DNA of 64,000 nt from Thermoplasmata archaeon (GTDB taxonomy: Archaea > Thermoplasmatota > DTKX01 > JAHFTX01). Positions 27,298 to 39,000 of the stretch are shown piece by piece. A model generated the notes under the pieces. It was not told where the DNA came from. It made no database searches and saw only the letters and a program-made list of their open reading frames with translations. The DNA is taken from the NCBI GenBank assembly GCA_023265395.1, contig JAHFTX010000003.1, forward strand, positions 53,948 to 117,947, read 5' to 3'. Position numbers and translations under genes: made by a program. How positions within the stretch are numbered: the first letter of the stretch is position 1; each line of letters begins with the position of its first letter.

Positions 27298-30200
27298 ATG
27301 CACCGAGCGCCTTGGCAGTCCCGAAATCCGATGATCGTCGCCCTGATGGTCGCAGTCCTGGTGGGGACTCCCCTGGGTGCAATGGCTACGCCAACGGCCC
27401 TATCGATTCCCGCCTTGCACTCGCCCATCCCCTCGCTGTCGGCGCAGGCGGCCCACAGCGCGATCGCCCCCCAGGTCTACAGCGACTATCCGGTTGCCAT
27501 CAGCGACATCGCGCTGGGCAACGCTACCGCCTTTAGCGCCGAGCGCAACCTCGTGCGCACCGACGATGACACCATCCACGTCGTCTGGAGCGGCAACGAA
27601 TCGGATGCGGCAGGCGCCTGGGAGATATGGTACAGCAACTCCGATGACGAGGGCCTCACATGGTCGACAGCGGTGAATCTGAGCAACGACGTCGGCGGTG
27701 CCGCTCCCTACAGCTCCATCACCCCGGCGATCGCCACCAATGGCTCGGACATCTTCGTCGTCTGGCACGACGACACCCTCAACGCCGGGTTCGGCGGTCC
27801 TGCCGAGCATCTGAGCTTCCGCAGCTCCGACGACAATGGGGTGACCTGGGTGCCTGACCTCAGCGTCGCCCCGCGTCGGGTCTACACCGACCCCGACGAG
27901 CCCGAGGAGCCGACCATCTGGTCCAACGCCACCAACCTGGTGGTCCTTGCCGAGAACCTTGAGAACGGCGGTGGCAACGACGACATCGTCAACCGCTGGT
28001 ACAGTGGCAACGGGGGGACCAGCTGGGTCGGTGGGGGCACCGACCTGGGCAACGACGTCATCGGCGACAGCCGCGATGACTACTACTCCCCCGCCATCGG
28101 CGGCAACGACAGTTCGATCCTGGCCGTCTACGAGTATGACAACGAGGGCGTCCAACCCTTCCCCCCCTTCAACGCCTGGCTCCGGGAGACCTACGAGAAG
28201 GACTCCACCGACAACGGGGTCAGTTTCCCCCCTGTGCCGGTCGGGCTCGGCGACCAGCTGCCCGGGGCGATGATCAGCGGGGAGCCTGATACCAACAGTT
28301 ACAATCCCAGCTTCGGCATGGACGGGGATTACCGCACCGTCGCCTGGGTCGAGCAGGCTGGCGGCTCCTGGCAGCTGCATGTGCGCTGGACCTCGGACGG
28401 CGGGGTCAGCTGGTTCCCCGACACGGCGGACCCCCCGATGACCATCGGCGACGCCCGACACAACCAGACCTCCCCCACGGTCAGCCAGGTGGGCCCGATC
28501 GGCTACGTGCTCTATGTCTCGGACAACACCAGCGCCGCGGGCGACCTCGTGTTGCTCCAGACCGACCTGGACACCAACACCTCCCAGGCTCCCTTCTTCG
28601 TGACTGATGACGCCAATGGGGATTCCTATCCGTCCCTCAACTATGACAACACCGCCGACCTCCTCGAGTGGGTCTGGTCCCGCGACGATGGCGCCGGCGC
28701 CTGGTCGGTGGTCTATGCCCAGATCACCAGCGAGGACTACCCCACGCTCACCTACGTCGGCGACAGCCCCGCCTACACCGGCAGCGGCCTCGACCGCCTC
28801 GTGGGCTACACCGCCGAGACCTACACCTTCCGGGTGCTCTACACCAGCCCCGGCGACGTCGCCCCCGATGGCGGCAGCGTCACCCTGCTCGTCGACTGGA
28901 ACCAGGATGGCGACTTCCTCGATCCCGCGGAGCGCACCCCCATGGACGAGGAGGATGTCGCCGACACCGACTTCACCGACGGCAAGGTCTACAGCTACGA
29001 CACCACCTATCCTGGCGTCGGCACGGACTATCTCTATGACTTCGAGGCCTCGGCCGAGACCTTCTTCGTCGCCAGCGGCGAGGCAACGGTCACCGTCGAT
29101 GCCCCCGACATCATCGGGATCAACGGTCCACCGCAACTGACCTGGGTCGGCGATGGTGGGTACGCCACCGATGGCGTCGAGCCCGACGAGGGTGCCACGG
29201 CCACCGACTTCGTCTTCAAGGCGCGCTACCAGGACGACCAGGGCGACGCACCCGACGTCGGCTACCCGTTGCTGCGCCTCGACCTCGATGGCAACGGGGC
29301 CTTCGGCGACCTCGCCGATGCTGCGCTGCAGATGGACGAGACGGTCATCAGCGACACCGATGTCAGTGACGGCAAGGTCTACGCCGCCACCTACCGCATC
29401 GGCGTCTTGGGCCTCTCCTATGGGTACCGCATGGAGGCCAACGACAGCATCGGCCTTCCCGCAAAGCCGATCAACGCCTCTGGGCCGCTGGTGGTCGCCG
29501 ACACCACTGCCCCGACGCTCGAGCCCTCCGATGACCCCTTCCTGGTCGGTTCGACCGTCACGCCCTCGAGCGGTGCGACGGGGACCCTCTTCACCTTCGG
29601 CGTCGTCTACGCCGACGCCGATGGCGACGCCCCTGATGCCGCTGGAGTCGAGCTGTGGGTCGACCGCGACCTCGACAGCGTGGCCGATGCGACCGAGTGG
29701 ATGATGATGGATTCGACGACGGACACCTACGACAGCGGTGTGCTCTTCCTGTGGACCATCACCTTGCCGAGCGTGGGCAACTACACGCATGGTTTCCGCG
29801 CCCGGGACCTCAATGGCGCACCTGCCACTGGCAGCGTCGCATGGCCCACGACCCTTGCGGGGCCGATCATCGACACCGTCAACGCCGCCCCGTGGCTCGA
29901 CTGGGTCGGCTTGGCGGGCCTCGAATCCGATGGCGTCGATCCCGACAGCGGGATGACCAACCTCACTCCCTTCGCCTTCTCGGTGCGCTACACCGACGCT
30001 GATGGTGACGCCCCCGTCGGGGGCGCGCCGCAGCTGTGGGTCGACCTCGACCGTGACTTCGAGATGGATGCCGACGAGGTCGAGCTGACCAGCCCACTTG
30101 CCGACAGCACGGACTACGTCGCCGGTGTCGACTTCGGATCCTCGATGACCTTTACGCAGCTGGGGACCTATGGATACCAGTTCAGCGCCACCGACGCGCG

Positions 30201-32037
30201 TGGGCTGCCCGCTGGCGGCTTGCCGAACCTCTACACCTTCGGGCCGGTCGTCGACGCCATCGGCAACCTCGACGCGCCGCCCGTCCTGAGCGATGTCGGA
30301 GTCGCCCCCTACCTTGGGGCTGGGGTCGCCCCCATCAGCGGCACCACCGCGACGAGCTTCACCTACAAGGTCCTCTACGCCGATGCTGAAGGGGAGACCC
30401 CCGGCGGCGTATGGGTGTGGATCGACCGCGACGGCGATGGCGACAGCGCAAGCGCCGACGAGCGGCTGCAGTTGGCCGTCGATCCTGGTCAGGGGACCTT
30501 GGACTACTCCACCGGCGTCGTCTACTCCGTGGCGACGACCTTCGCCGCGGCCAACGTCGACCATAGCTATGCCTTCAGCGCCAACGACAGCGCCGGGACA
30601 CCGGCGGTGGGCCCGGCGACTGCGCTACGGGTCGGACCCTTCATCACCTCGGTCAACACGCCGCCGCGGTTGGCCTTCGGCAGCGGCACCCTCAGCGATG
30701 GATTCGACCCTCAGAGCGGTTCGACGGACACGGTGTTCACCTTCAGCGTCACCTACACCGACGCCGAGGGGGACGCCCCCGCCGCAGGGACTCCCTTGGT
30801 CCTGCTCGGGCCCAGCGATGACCTCACACCCGAGGATGCTCCCGTGGTGCTCGTCTTGCGTCCCACCGATGAAGGGGCCTATCTGAGTGGACGCGGCTAC
30901 TCCGCGTCGACGACACTTGCCCTGGGCACCTACAAGATCCGGTACTGGGCCACCGACCTCCAGGGCGAGGCTGCCGTGGGCGCCCCCACACTCGTCAGCG
31001 ACGGTCCGGTGGTCGACAACCGGGCGCCGCGGTTGGTGCCGTTGCACGCCGGGTCCAGTGGCGACGTGGGCACCGTCATCCCGCTCGATGGCAACACCTC
31101 GGTGACCTTCGCCTTCGAGGTGCTCTTCTGGGACGACGATGGCGACGAACCCGCGGCCGCCCCGACGGTGGAGGTCCTCGACCGCACCGGCACGGTCATC
31201 GCGACGCTGTCGATGGTGTCCACAGGCACCAACTTCTCCACCGATGCGGGCCGGCCCTACCGGGCCACGACCGCGGGGCTGGCGATCGGCACCTACTTCC
31301 ATCGCTTCCACGCCACCGACACCCACGGGGCCGAGGCGGCGGTGCTCGAGGGTGCCGGGCCATCGGTGCGGGCACCGGTGACGCCGGGGCCAGACAACCA
31401 CGGCGGCCTCAACCAGACCACCAACGAGGTCCTCCCCTGGTGGGTCTTCCCTGCACTGGCGGTCCTCGCCGGGTGCATCATCGTCGGTCTGGTCGTCGGT
31501 CGCCGCTCGGGCCGCGATGCTGGTCGCCGTGAGGCGCTCGAGGCGAGCGAACCGCTCTCGCGATCGGGCACCGGGCCTCCTGGTGCCGCCGGTGCCGGAC
31601 CATCGGTGCCGATCACCGCCGACCCACAGCCGTCGGCACGGCAGCAGCCGCCCGATGAGCAGGACGAGCCGTGGCCAGAGGAACCGCGCCGGCCGCCGAC
31701 GCAGCCCCCCAGCGGCGGCGGTGGCAGCGAGGCCTTCTCCGAGCTCAGCGGAGAGGCGGCCGTCGCCGGCAGCGGCTCGGTGCTGCTGCGCGCCGAGGCC
31801 GACGACCACTGGGGCGCGGAGGCTTCGCCCGGTGGCGCAGAATCCGCCCCATCGGCGGGATTCGCCGCACCGGCAGCCCCGCTGGCCTTCGTCGCACCAG
31901 TGGCCCCCCCGCCGATCGGGGATGAGACCAAGGTCGCCGAAGGGTGGCACTCCGAGGGCGAGATCGACTCGGAGCCAGAACCTCGGGCTGGGAACCAGGC
32001 CGAGCGCGAGATCGACGACCTGCTCAAGGAGATCTAG
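27298..32037 (+). CDS. 1579-aa membrane-anchored surface protein, BNR-like then seven Ca-loop repeats
   Basis: The signal peptide ends near residues 28-30 (GAMA). Residues about 50-480 contain sialidase/BNR-like Asp-box repeats (DDEGLTWSTA, SDDNGVTWVPD, TSDGGVSWFPD), suggesting a beta-propeller. Residues about 480-1370 hold seven repeats of about 110-130 residues, each with a conserved D-A-x-G-D-x-P segment, most of them with a D-x-[DN]-x-D-G-like loop (DWNQDGDFLDP, DLDGNGAFGDL, DRDGDGDSASAD) that looks calcium-binding. A membrane helix (LPWWVFPALAVLAGCIIVGLVV) precedes a cytoplasmic Pro/Glu-rich tail of about 170 residues. It starts at ATG 27298 after GGAGGGG. It is probably a cell-surface or adhesion protein; the role is inferred from architecture alone. 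Confidence 0.85.
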   Translation: MHRAPWQSRNPMIVALMVAVLVGTPLGAMATPTALSIPALHSPIPSLSAQAAHSAIAPQVYSDYPVAISDIALGNATAFSAERNLVRTDDDTIHVVWSGNESDAAGAWEIWYSNSDDEGLTWSTAVNLSNDVGGAAPYSSITPAIATNGSDIFVVWHDDTLNAGFGGPAEHLSFRSSDDNGVTWVPDLSVAPRRVYTDPDEPEEPTIWSNATNLVVLAENLENGGGNDDIVNRWYSGNGGTSWVGGGTDLGNDVIGDSRDDYYSPAIGGNDSSILAVYEYDNEGVQPFPPFNAWLRETYEKDSTDNGVSFPPVPVGLGDQLPGAMISGEPDTNSYNPSFGMDGDYRTVAWVEQAGGSWQLHVRWTSDGGVSWFPDTADPPMTIGDARHNQTSPTVSQVGPIGYVLYVSDNTSAAGDLVLLQTDLDTNTSQAPFFVTDDANGDSYPSLNYDNTADLLEWVWSRDDGAGAWSVVYAQITSEDYPTLTYVGDSPAYTGSGLDRLVGYTAETYTFRVLYTSPGDVAPDGGSVTLLVDWNQDGDFLDPAERTPMDEEDVADTDFTDGKVYSYDTTYPGVGTDYLYDFEASAETFFVASGEATVTVDAPDIIGINGPPQLTWVGDGGYATDGVEPDEGATATDFVFKARYQDDQGDAPDVGYPLLRLDLDGNGAFGDLADAALQMDETVISDTDVSDGKVYAATYRIGVLGLSYGYRMEANDSIGLPAKPINASGPLVVADTTAPTLEPSDDPFLVGSTVTPSSGATGTLFTFGVVYADADGDAPDAAGVELWVDRDLDSVADATEWMMMDSTTDTYDSGVLFLWTITLPSVGNYTHGFRARDLNGAPATGSVAWPTTLAGPIIDTVNAAPWLDWVGLAGLESDGVDPDSGMTNLTPFAFSVRYTDADGDAPVGGAPQLWVDLDRDFEMDADEVELTSPLADSTDYVAGVDFGSSMTFTQLGTYGYQFSATDARGLPAGGLPNLYTFGPVVDAIGNLDAPPVLSDVGVAPYLGAGVAPISGTTATSFTYKVLYADAEGETPGGVWVWIDRDGDGDSASADERLQLAVDPGQGTLDYSTGVVYSVATTFAAANVDHSYAFSANDSAGTPAVGPATALRVGPFITSVNTPPRLAFGSGTLSDGFDPQSGSTDTVFTFSVTYTDAEGDAPAAGTPLVLLGPSDDLTPEDAPVVLVLRPTDEGAYLSGRGYSASTTLALGTYKIRYWATDLQGEAAVGAPTLVSDGPVVDNRAPRLVPLHAGSSGDVGTVIPLDGNTSVTFAFEVLFWDDDGDEPAAAPTVEVLDRTGTVIATLSMVSTGTNFSTDAGRPYRATTAGLAIGTYFHRFHATDTHGAEAAVLEGAGPSVRAPVTPGPDNHGGLNQTTNEVLPWWVFPALAVLAGCIIVGLVVGRRSGRDAGRREALEASEPLSRSGTGPPGAAGAGPSVPITADPQPSARQQPPDEQDEPWPEEPRRPPTQPPSGGGGSEAFSELSGEAAVAGSGSVLLRAEADDHWGAEASPGGAESAPSAGFAAPAAPLAFVAPVAPPPIGDETKVAEGWHSEGEIDSEPEPRAGNQAEREIDDLLKEI

Positions 32038-32070
32038 GGCGGCGCAGCAGCGCAGGGAGCCGTCGTCGCC

Positions 32071-32736
32071 TCAGCGGCGGCGGCGGCCCTCCTCAGGGAG
32101 GACCTCGACGACCTCGACCTCGAGGGCTTCCTCGAAGCGCTCCTCGTACTGCCCCATCAACGAGTCACGGAACTGCTCCACCTTGGCCTGGTTCTTGCTC
32201 CACTCGTCCTCGAGGGTGCGCAGCACGCCCATCGAGGTGTGCTGGTAACAGGCCCGCACCATGTACTCGAAGAAGATCGTACGGGCCAGCCCCAGGTCGA
32301 GCGGATCGAGGCTGCCCTCGGAATCGAGGTAGACCTGCCCCATGTGATGGGCCAGCTCGTCGAGGCCGATCTCGTAGAGGAGCCACTCCTTCTGGGCGAA
32401 CTGGACGTTCTCGAATATCGCATGGAAGGCCGTGCGGTTGGCCTGCTCTTGGAGCAGGTGGATGAAATCGACCACGACCATCGGTGCGCTCCGACGCAGG
32501 AACGTGGGTATGCCCTCCTCTTGGGCACTCGAGACGACGCTCGAGCGGCGGCGGCTGATCTTGTCGAGGAGCACCTTGCCGAACTCCGTGAAGATGGTGT
32601 GCTGGATCGCACGGTAGAAGGTCTTGCTCAGGGTCTTGCCCGTCTCGGCGGCGATGAGGTTCATCGCGTCCTTCTCGACCTTGGGGACCTTGATGGCGAA
32701 GACCTCGGTGCGGGTGGGGGTCTCCTTGGTCGCCAC
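32071..32736 (-). CDS. Putative ribbon-helix-helix DNA-binding protein with helical C-terminal domain
   Basis: The 221-aa protein begins with a segment that fits a ribbon-helix-helix fold: strand EVFAIKVPK, helix EKDAMNLIAAETG, turn, and helix SKTFYRAIQHTI. The rest is mainly helical (VVVDFIHLLQEQAN, WLLYEIGLDELAHHMGQVY, LARTIFFEYMVRACYQ) and may be a sensor or oligomerisation domain; I recognise no family for it. It starts at GTG 32734-32736. A TATA-like element about 27 nt upstream suggests a leaderless mRNA, and I found no ribosome site. It lies between two giant surface-protein genes on the opposite strand and may regulate them. Confidence 0.6.
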   Translation of the reverse strand: MATKETPTRTEVFAIKVPKVEKDAMNLIAAETGKTLSKTFYRAIQHTIFTEFGKVLLDKISRRRSSVVSSAQEEGIPTFLRRSAPMVVVDFIHLLQEQANRTAFHAIFENVQFAQKEWLLYEIGLDELAHHMGQVYLDSEGSLDPLDLGLARTIFFEYMVRACYQHTSMGVLRTLEDEWSKNQAKVEQFRDSLMGQYEERFEEALEVEVVEVLPEEGRRRR

Positions 32737-33000
32737 GGCCTGTTCGTGGCCGGATGCGGTATTTCTACCCACTGGTGGTAAACCATGGGGTTGTGGTGGA
32801 GAGAGCAGCCCCCAGCGGCGCTGATGGGCGCTCCATCCCCAGAGGAGAATGTCCCGGTGGGTAAACCACGCCGTTGGCGCCGCGGGGGAGTACCCGTCGG
32901 CGGGGTTGCCTCTAGGACGCGCGCGCGCACGCATGCGCGCGCGAGAGCCGCCCCCTCACCTCCGCTACCCCCTTCCGTGGGGTGTCGCCGTTTCACCGCC

Positions 33001-33006
33001 GTATAA
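33001..33006 (+). promoter_or_regulatory. TATA box of the giant NEW3-repeat gene
   Basis: GTATAA stands out in GC-rich sequence. Initiation about 25 nt downstream would give a leader of roughly 60 nt, longer than most in this window, which includes the hairpin at 33063-33080. Confidence 0.45.
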
Positions 33007-33062
33007 TCGGCGACCTTTTTGGCATCGACCCAACCGCAACGGTTAAGAGCGATTCCCGGGTG

Positions 33063-33080
33063 CTTCGGCCTCAACCGAAG
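33063..33080 (+). promoter_or_regulatory. Hairpin in the leader of the giant NEW3 gene
   Basis: The perfect 6-bp stem CTTCGG/CCGAAG has a six-base loop and ends 9 nt before the ATG. Its 3' arm runs into the AAGGGA that would serve as ribosome site, so folding could reduce translation. Confidence 0.4.
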
Positions 33081-33089
33081 GGATGTACC

Positions 33090-36000
33090 ATGCGAAACCC
33101 GACCATCATCAACCCCCGCCGCCGCACCGTGGGCCTGAGCCTTGCTGCCCTGATGCTCCTGAGCGTGCTCGTGGCAGTGCCACTGGGTGTCTCCGCCACC
33201 GTCTCCATCTCGATCACTGGCGGCGTCAGCACCAAGGAGGTGCAGGCGGGCAACAGCGTCACCTACACGCTGCGCATCGACAACAACGCTGCCTCGTCGG
33301 TCGACATCACGATGATCAGCAGCGGCGTCCCGCAATACTGGAGCGTCACCTACCTCCCGTCGTCCACCTTCACGGTCCTTGCCGGCTCCTACACCGAGAT
33401 CACCCTTCGGGTCTCGGCCCCAGCCAACGCCACCGCCGAGACGGAAGCGACCATCACCTCCACCGCCACCAGCACCGTCAACTCCCCCTCGGTCAACACC
33501 GTCACGACGGTCAAGCAGACCTACGGCCTGACCGCCACCTCCCCTGACGTCGACAAGTCGATGGGCCCGGGCAGCTCTGCGGTCTACAGCGTCAACATCA
33601 CCAACAGCGGCAACGGCATCGACACCGCCAGCCTGACCGTGCTCAACAAGCCCACCGGCTGGACCGTGAGCATGCCCACCCAGGTCAACATCCAGCCCTT
33701 CTCCACCTCCAACCAAGCGATCAACATCTTCAACCCATCGGGCACGCTGTCGGGCCAGTACAGCCTGACCATCCGCGCCACGTCGGAGAACTCGGCCTAC
33801 TTCACCGAGATCGCGCTGATCGCCGACATCACCGCCACCTACGGCATCTCGTTGCAGGTGACCCAGACCGTCAAGTACGTCGACCCCGGCGACGCGGTGG
33901 TGTTCTACTTCAACGCCACCAACACCGGCAACATCCAGGACAGCTTCGACATCGTCGTCGCGAGCCCTCCTCCGGGCTGGTTCGCCAACGCCAACCCCAA
34001 TCCCATCAGCAACGTCAACCCCGCTGGCACCAGCCCCTTCTCGTTGATCGTCACCGCGCCTACCGACGCGGACTTCAACGAACAGGCCCAACTGGACGTG
34101 ACCGTGCGCAGCCAGGGCAACCCCCTCAAGCTGCAGATCACCTCCATCGTGGCGATCGTCCGGCAGCTGCATGCGGTCGACCTCGCCCCCAGCCTGCTGA
34201 CGTTGCTGGTCGACCCCGACGACAACAGCCAGATGACCGTGAGCATCACCAACAACGGCAACGGACAGGACACCTTCGCCCTGAGCATCAGCGGAGAGCC
34301 CTCCTACCTCACTCCCAACTTCAACCAGAGCCAGGTCACCGTCGCCAAGGGCGCCACCCGCGACGTGACGCTGACGGTCGATGCGCTGGACACCTCCCCT
34401 GCCGGGTCGACCAAGCTGACCCTGCGGTCCCAGAGCACCACCGACTCGAGCGCCTTCGACTTCCAGAACGTCACGATCAAGGTCACGCAGAACCGCGACG
34501 TCCAGCTGCAGCCGATCGGCGCGACGAACAAGGACGGCATCCCCGGCCAGTCGGTGGACTTCAACCTCACCCTCAAGAACCGCGGCAACGGCGAGGACGA
34601 CTTCTCGCTGAGCATCACCAACCTGCCGCCCGGCTGGAACTACTTCTTCTCGCCCAACCCCGTCAGTGACCTCGGCTCCGAGGAGAGCCAGACCGTGGTC
34701 CTGACCGTCGACCTGCCCACCACCGTCACCCCTGGCCAAGTCTCCCTGACGGCTCGGGCCCTCTCGGAGAACGACGCCGGGGTCTTCGCCGACTTGAACC
34801 TCGGGGTCAACGCCGAGCAGTACTACAGCGTCGACCTGACCTCGACCGCCCCCTTTAGGACCACCCAGCCCAACGTCTCGGTCGACTTCCCGTTGACCGT
34901 GCGCAACAAGGGCAGCGGAGAGGACACCTTCGTGCTCAGCGCCGAGGGGGCCAACAGCGGCTGGGTCGGCTTCAGCACCAGCTCGGTCAACCTCGACTCT
35001 GATGAGACCTCCCCCGTGACGGTCAGCGTGCTCCCCCCCAAGGGCACGGCCGTGGGATCCTACCCGCTGACCGTGCGCGGCACCAGCAGCGGCAGCGGCA
35101 CGGCCTTCGACAGCCAGACGTTGACGGTCACCGTCAGCCAGGGCTACGGGGTCAGCGTCGTGCCCAACCCGCCCATCCGCTCGGTCGACCCGGGCACGAT
35201 GGCGACCTTCCAGCTGCTGCTCAAGAACACCGGCAACGGCCAGGACGAGTACTTCATCCAGACGACGACCAACCCCAACCTCTGGGGCGAGCTGCAGCTG
35301 TCCAACCCCTACCAGACCGTCAACTCGGGTGCGACGCTGACCTTCACCTTCGAGGTCACCATCCCCTCGGACGCCTCGGCCTCCAACCACACCTTCAAGG
35401 TCAAGGCCACCTCGCAGGGTGACCTCTCCAAGACCTCGGAGGCGACCTTCGTCGCCGCGGTCTCCCCGATCTTCGGGTTGCAGCTGTCGACGGTCATCGG
35501 CGCCAACAACATCGAGCCCTCCGACTCGGCGGTCTTCACCATCAACGTCAAGAACACCGGCAACAGCGTCGACACCTTCACCATCGACCTGCTGGGGACC
35601 TACCGTACCTGGGCCGACGCAGACAGCGACACCGGCCCGGTCAACTCCGGCGCCAACGAACGCGTCGACATCGAGGTGACGGTCCCCGACGGCACCACCA
35701 CCGGCACCTACGTCGTCCAGGTGCGCGTCACCAGCGACGGCGACGACTCGCTCACCAGCACGGTCGACCTGACCATCACGGTGGTGCAGAAGCACGACCT
35801 GACCCTCGAGAGCCTGAGCGACACCTTCCAGAAGGTCTCGCCCGGGTCGCAGATCAGCTTCTCGGTCAAGGTCACCAACACCGGCCCCACCGCCGACACG
35901 ATCAACCTCGCCAAGGGCGGCAACCACACCGTCTGGAACGACCTGAGCCTCTTCCAGGTGCTCAACCTCGGCGCCGGCGCCTCGCAGACGATCACCCTGA

Positions 36001-39000
36001 CGATCACGGTGCCCGCCAACGCCATCCCCGAGACCTACACCACCGCCGTGATCGGGACCGAGACCCTCAAGGGCCGCTCCAAGACCCTGACGCTGACCGT
36101 CCAGGTGCGCCAGACCTTCGACATCGACCTGAGCGCCGCGACCCTCGACGGCTCGGTGCTGCCGGGGCAGACGGAGACCTTTGCCTTCACCATCAAGAAC
36201 CTCGGCAGCGGCTCCGACACCTTCCTGGTCTCGGCGACCACGCAGGCCAGCTGGAGCTCCTTCAACCGCACCTCCATCCCCCTGGCGGTCAACCAGGTCG
36301 GCGCGGTGCTGCTCTCGGTGACGCCACCGCTGAGCCCCAAGCCGGCCGTCGGTGACTATCCCGTGACCGTCAAGGTCACCTCGGTGGGCAACCCCACCGC
36401 CCAGGAGACGATCACCTTCGTCCTGACCGTCGAGCAGGTCTACGGCGTCAAGGTGACTTCCGACGTCTCGATCGCCTTCGTCGACCCGGGGAGCAACGCC
36501 ACCTTCCTGCTGACGGTGACGAACAAGGGCAACGGCCCGGACACCTTCGTGGTCTCCAAGGATGGCGACAACCCCAACTGGGTCAAGGCGACCCCACAGG
36601 TGGTCAACCTCGCCCAGGGGGCCTCGACGACCGTCTCCGTCAAGGTCGCGGTCCCCTCCAACGCCGCCGAGCAGGACAGCATCGACGACCTCACCGTCAC
36701 CTCGCAAGGCTCGCTCCTGCAGGAGTCGATGGTGACCCTGACGACGCACGTGAACCTGGTCTTCGGCGTCGAGGTCACACCGGCGGCCAAGACCTTCACC
36801 CTCAAGAAGGACGCCGACGTGCCCTACACCTTCGACATCACCGTGACCAACCGCGGCAGCGGCCCCGACACCTTCTCGTTCGAGGCCATCGGCCAGAACG
36901 ACGAGTGGGTCTCGTTCTCCCCGGCCCAGCTCTCCCTCGACCCCGACGAATCGGACGACGTCGAGGTCAGCGTCGACCCGGGGCTGAGCAACCCCTTCGA
37001 TGACTTCAACGGGACCAACGTCTGGGAGCTGCGCGCCACCTCCGATGCGGACAGCTTCACCTTCGATGGCGCGGTCCTGACCTTCAAGGTCGACTTCCGC
37101 TACGGCATCGACGTCACCGCCGACCGCAGCGAGGTCGAGGTCGGCCCCGGTGCGCAGACGACGGTCAACCTGACGCTGTCGAACAAGGGCAACGTCCCGG
37201 ACAACTTCACCATCGTCGAGTCGACCCAGCCCGGGTGGGTCTCGGGGATCGCTGCGCCCGTCAACATCGGCGCTGGCTCGCAGAAGAAGGTCAAGGTGAC
37301 CATCGACGTGCCCGAGGAGCAGGAGAACGGCCTGACCACCCTGCGCTTCAAGGTCACCTCCGTGGGCAACGACAGCAAGTCCAAGGAGGTCACCTTCAAG
37401 GTGACCGTCGACGAGCACTTCGCCGTCGATCTGACCGCAGAGGATTCCTCGCTAGGCGGTGGCCCGGGGGACACGGTGGTGTTCACCCTCACCCTCGAGA
37501 ACACCGGCAACGTCAACGAGGACCTCGAGCTCAAGCTCAATGACGCCCTCCATGACGAGTGGTTCCTGGGCTTTGGCGAGGACCACACCAGCGAGGCGAC
37601 CGAGCTCAACGTCAGCCCTGCTGACGAAGAGGAGCTGACGGTGGCCATCGAGCTGCCCGACGACATCGCCAAAGGCTCCTACACCTTCGAGCTCAAGGCC
37701 ACCGTGACCAATCCCGATGCGACGGCCTCCAAGCTGCTGGTGCTGACCGTCTTGGTCTCCTACAGCTCCGAGCTGTTCGTCAAGTCCAGCCGGGAGAAGG
37801 AGAAGGACATCGCCCCCGGTGCGACCGCCACCTACTCGATCTTCCTGCGCAACACGGGGACGGTCAACGAGACCTTCGACGTCTTCCTCGACGGCAGCAG
37901 CGAGGACTTCCTCGACTGGGTGACGATCGCCGTGGTGGGCGGCGGCCGTACGGCCCCCGTCACCCAGGTGACGGTCCCCGCCGACCGCGATGACATCACC
38001 CTCTCCAACGAGAAGGGGCTGACCATCACGGTCAAGGTCCCACTCGATGCCGAGCTGGGCACGGTGCTGATCAAGATCCGCACCGAGTCGCAGCGGGACG
38101 AGAGCTCCTTCTTCACGTTCACCATCATGGTCAACGTGCAGGAGAAGTACAACGTCCACGTCGACGTCGACGATGTCGAGGGGGTCATCAAGGAGGGTGA
38201 CCCGGGCGACAAGGTGACCTACAGTTTCACCCTCGAGAACGCCGGCAACGTGCAGGACACCTACACGCTGCGTGCCAGCGGGCTCAAGAAGTCCTGGGTG
38301 AGCTTCAAGGAGACCGAGCTGACCCTCTCCCCCAAGGAGGAGAAGCTGGTCACCTATACCGTGACCATCCCCGACGCGCAGACGCTGGGCACCCACGTGC
38401 TGGACATCTTCGTCGAGAGCCAGGACGGCCCGGCCTCGGTCTTTGCCACCTACAAGATCAACGTCACCGTCCGGCAGGTCATCGACTTCACCGTCACCTC
38501 CGACAGCGTCAGCGAGGACGGCAAGCCCGGCGAGAACCTGACCTTCCTCGTCGACATCGAGAACAATGGCAACGGCCCCGACGCCTACGCCTTCTCCTTC
38601 GATGTCCACAAGGACTACCTCCAGTGGGTCAAGCTCGACGCGGCCAACCTCAGCATCCCTGCGGGACGCAGCGACCAGCTGCTGGTGACCGTCAAGGTCC
38701 CCCGCGGTGCCGATGCGGCAGAGGTGGGGATCGATCTGACGGTCACCTCGACGGTCAACGACACCGGGAAGGAGAAGATCCACCTGACGGCCACCGTCGA
38801 GCAACTCTATGACGTATCGGTCGAGCTCGACACCGACTCTCAGCCGGTCGACCCCGCCCGGGGTCAGGACGGCTCGTGGCGCGTGCTGGTGCGCAACAAC
38901 GGCAACGCCCGCGACTCGGTGCGCCTCCAGGTGGGTTCCTTGGAATCCGGCTGGGTCAAGACCTACTTCGCCCTGCCCAGCGCCACCGACCTCGATGCCG

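Larger units (their letters stand above)
32737..33089. other. 353-bp divergent regulatory region upstream of the NEW3 giant gene
   Basis: No coding region is convincing here. From left to right it holds: the TATA box GGTAGAAATACC of the minus-strand RHH gene (32759-32770); two near-identical copies of GGTGG(G)TAAACCA (32774-32785 and 32856-32868); a 27-nt strictly alternating purine-pyrimidine tract (32917-32943) with a GCATGC centre; a plus-strand TATA box (about 33001-33006); and a hairpin just before the giant gene (33063-33080). Confidence 0.6.

Noticed and set aside
27400..30564. 1054-aa minus-strand frame opposite the BNR surface protein
   Set aside because: Antisense shadow with Val/Gly/Asp bias; the plus strand has signal peptide, repeats and anchor.
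32661..37418. 1585-aa minus-strand frame opposite the NEW3 gene
   Set aside because: It mirrors the repeat periodicity of the real gene and crosses the promoter region; there is no start signal or recognisable domain.
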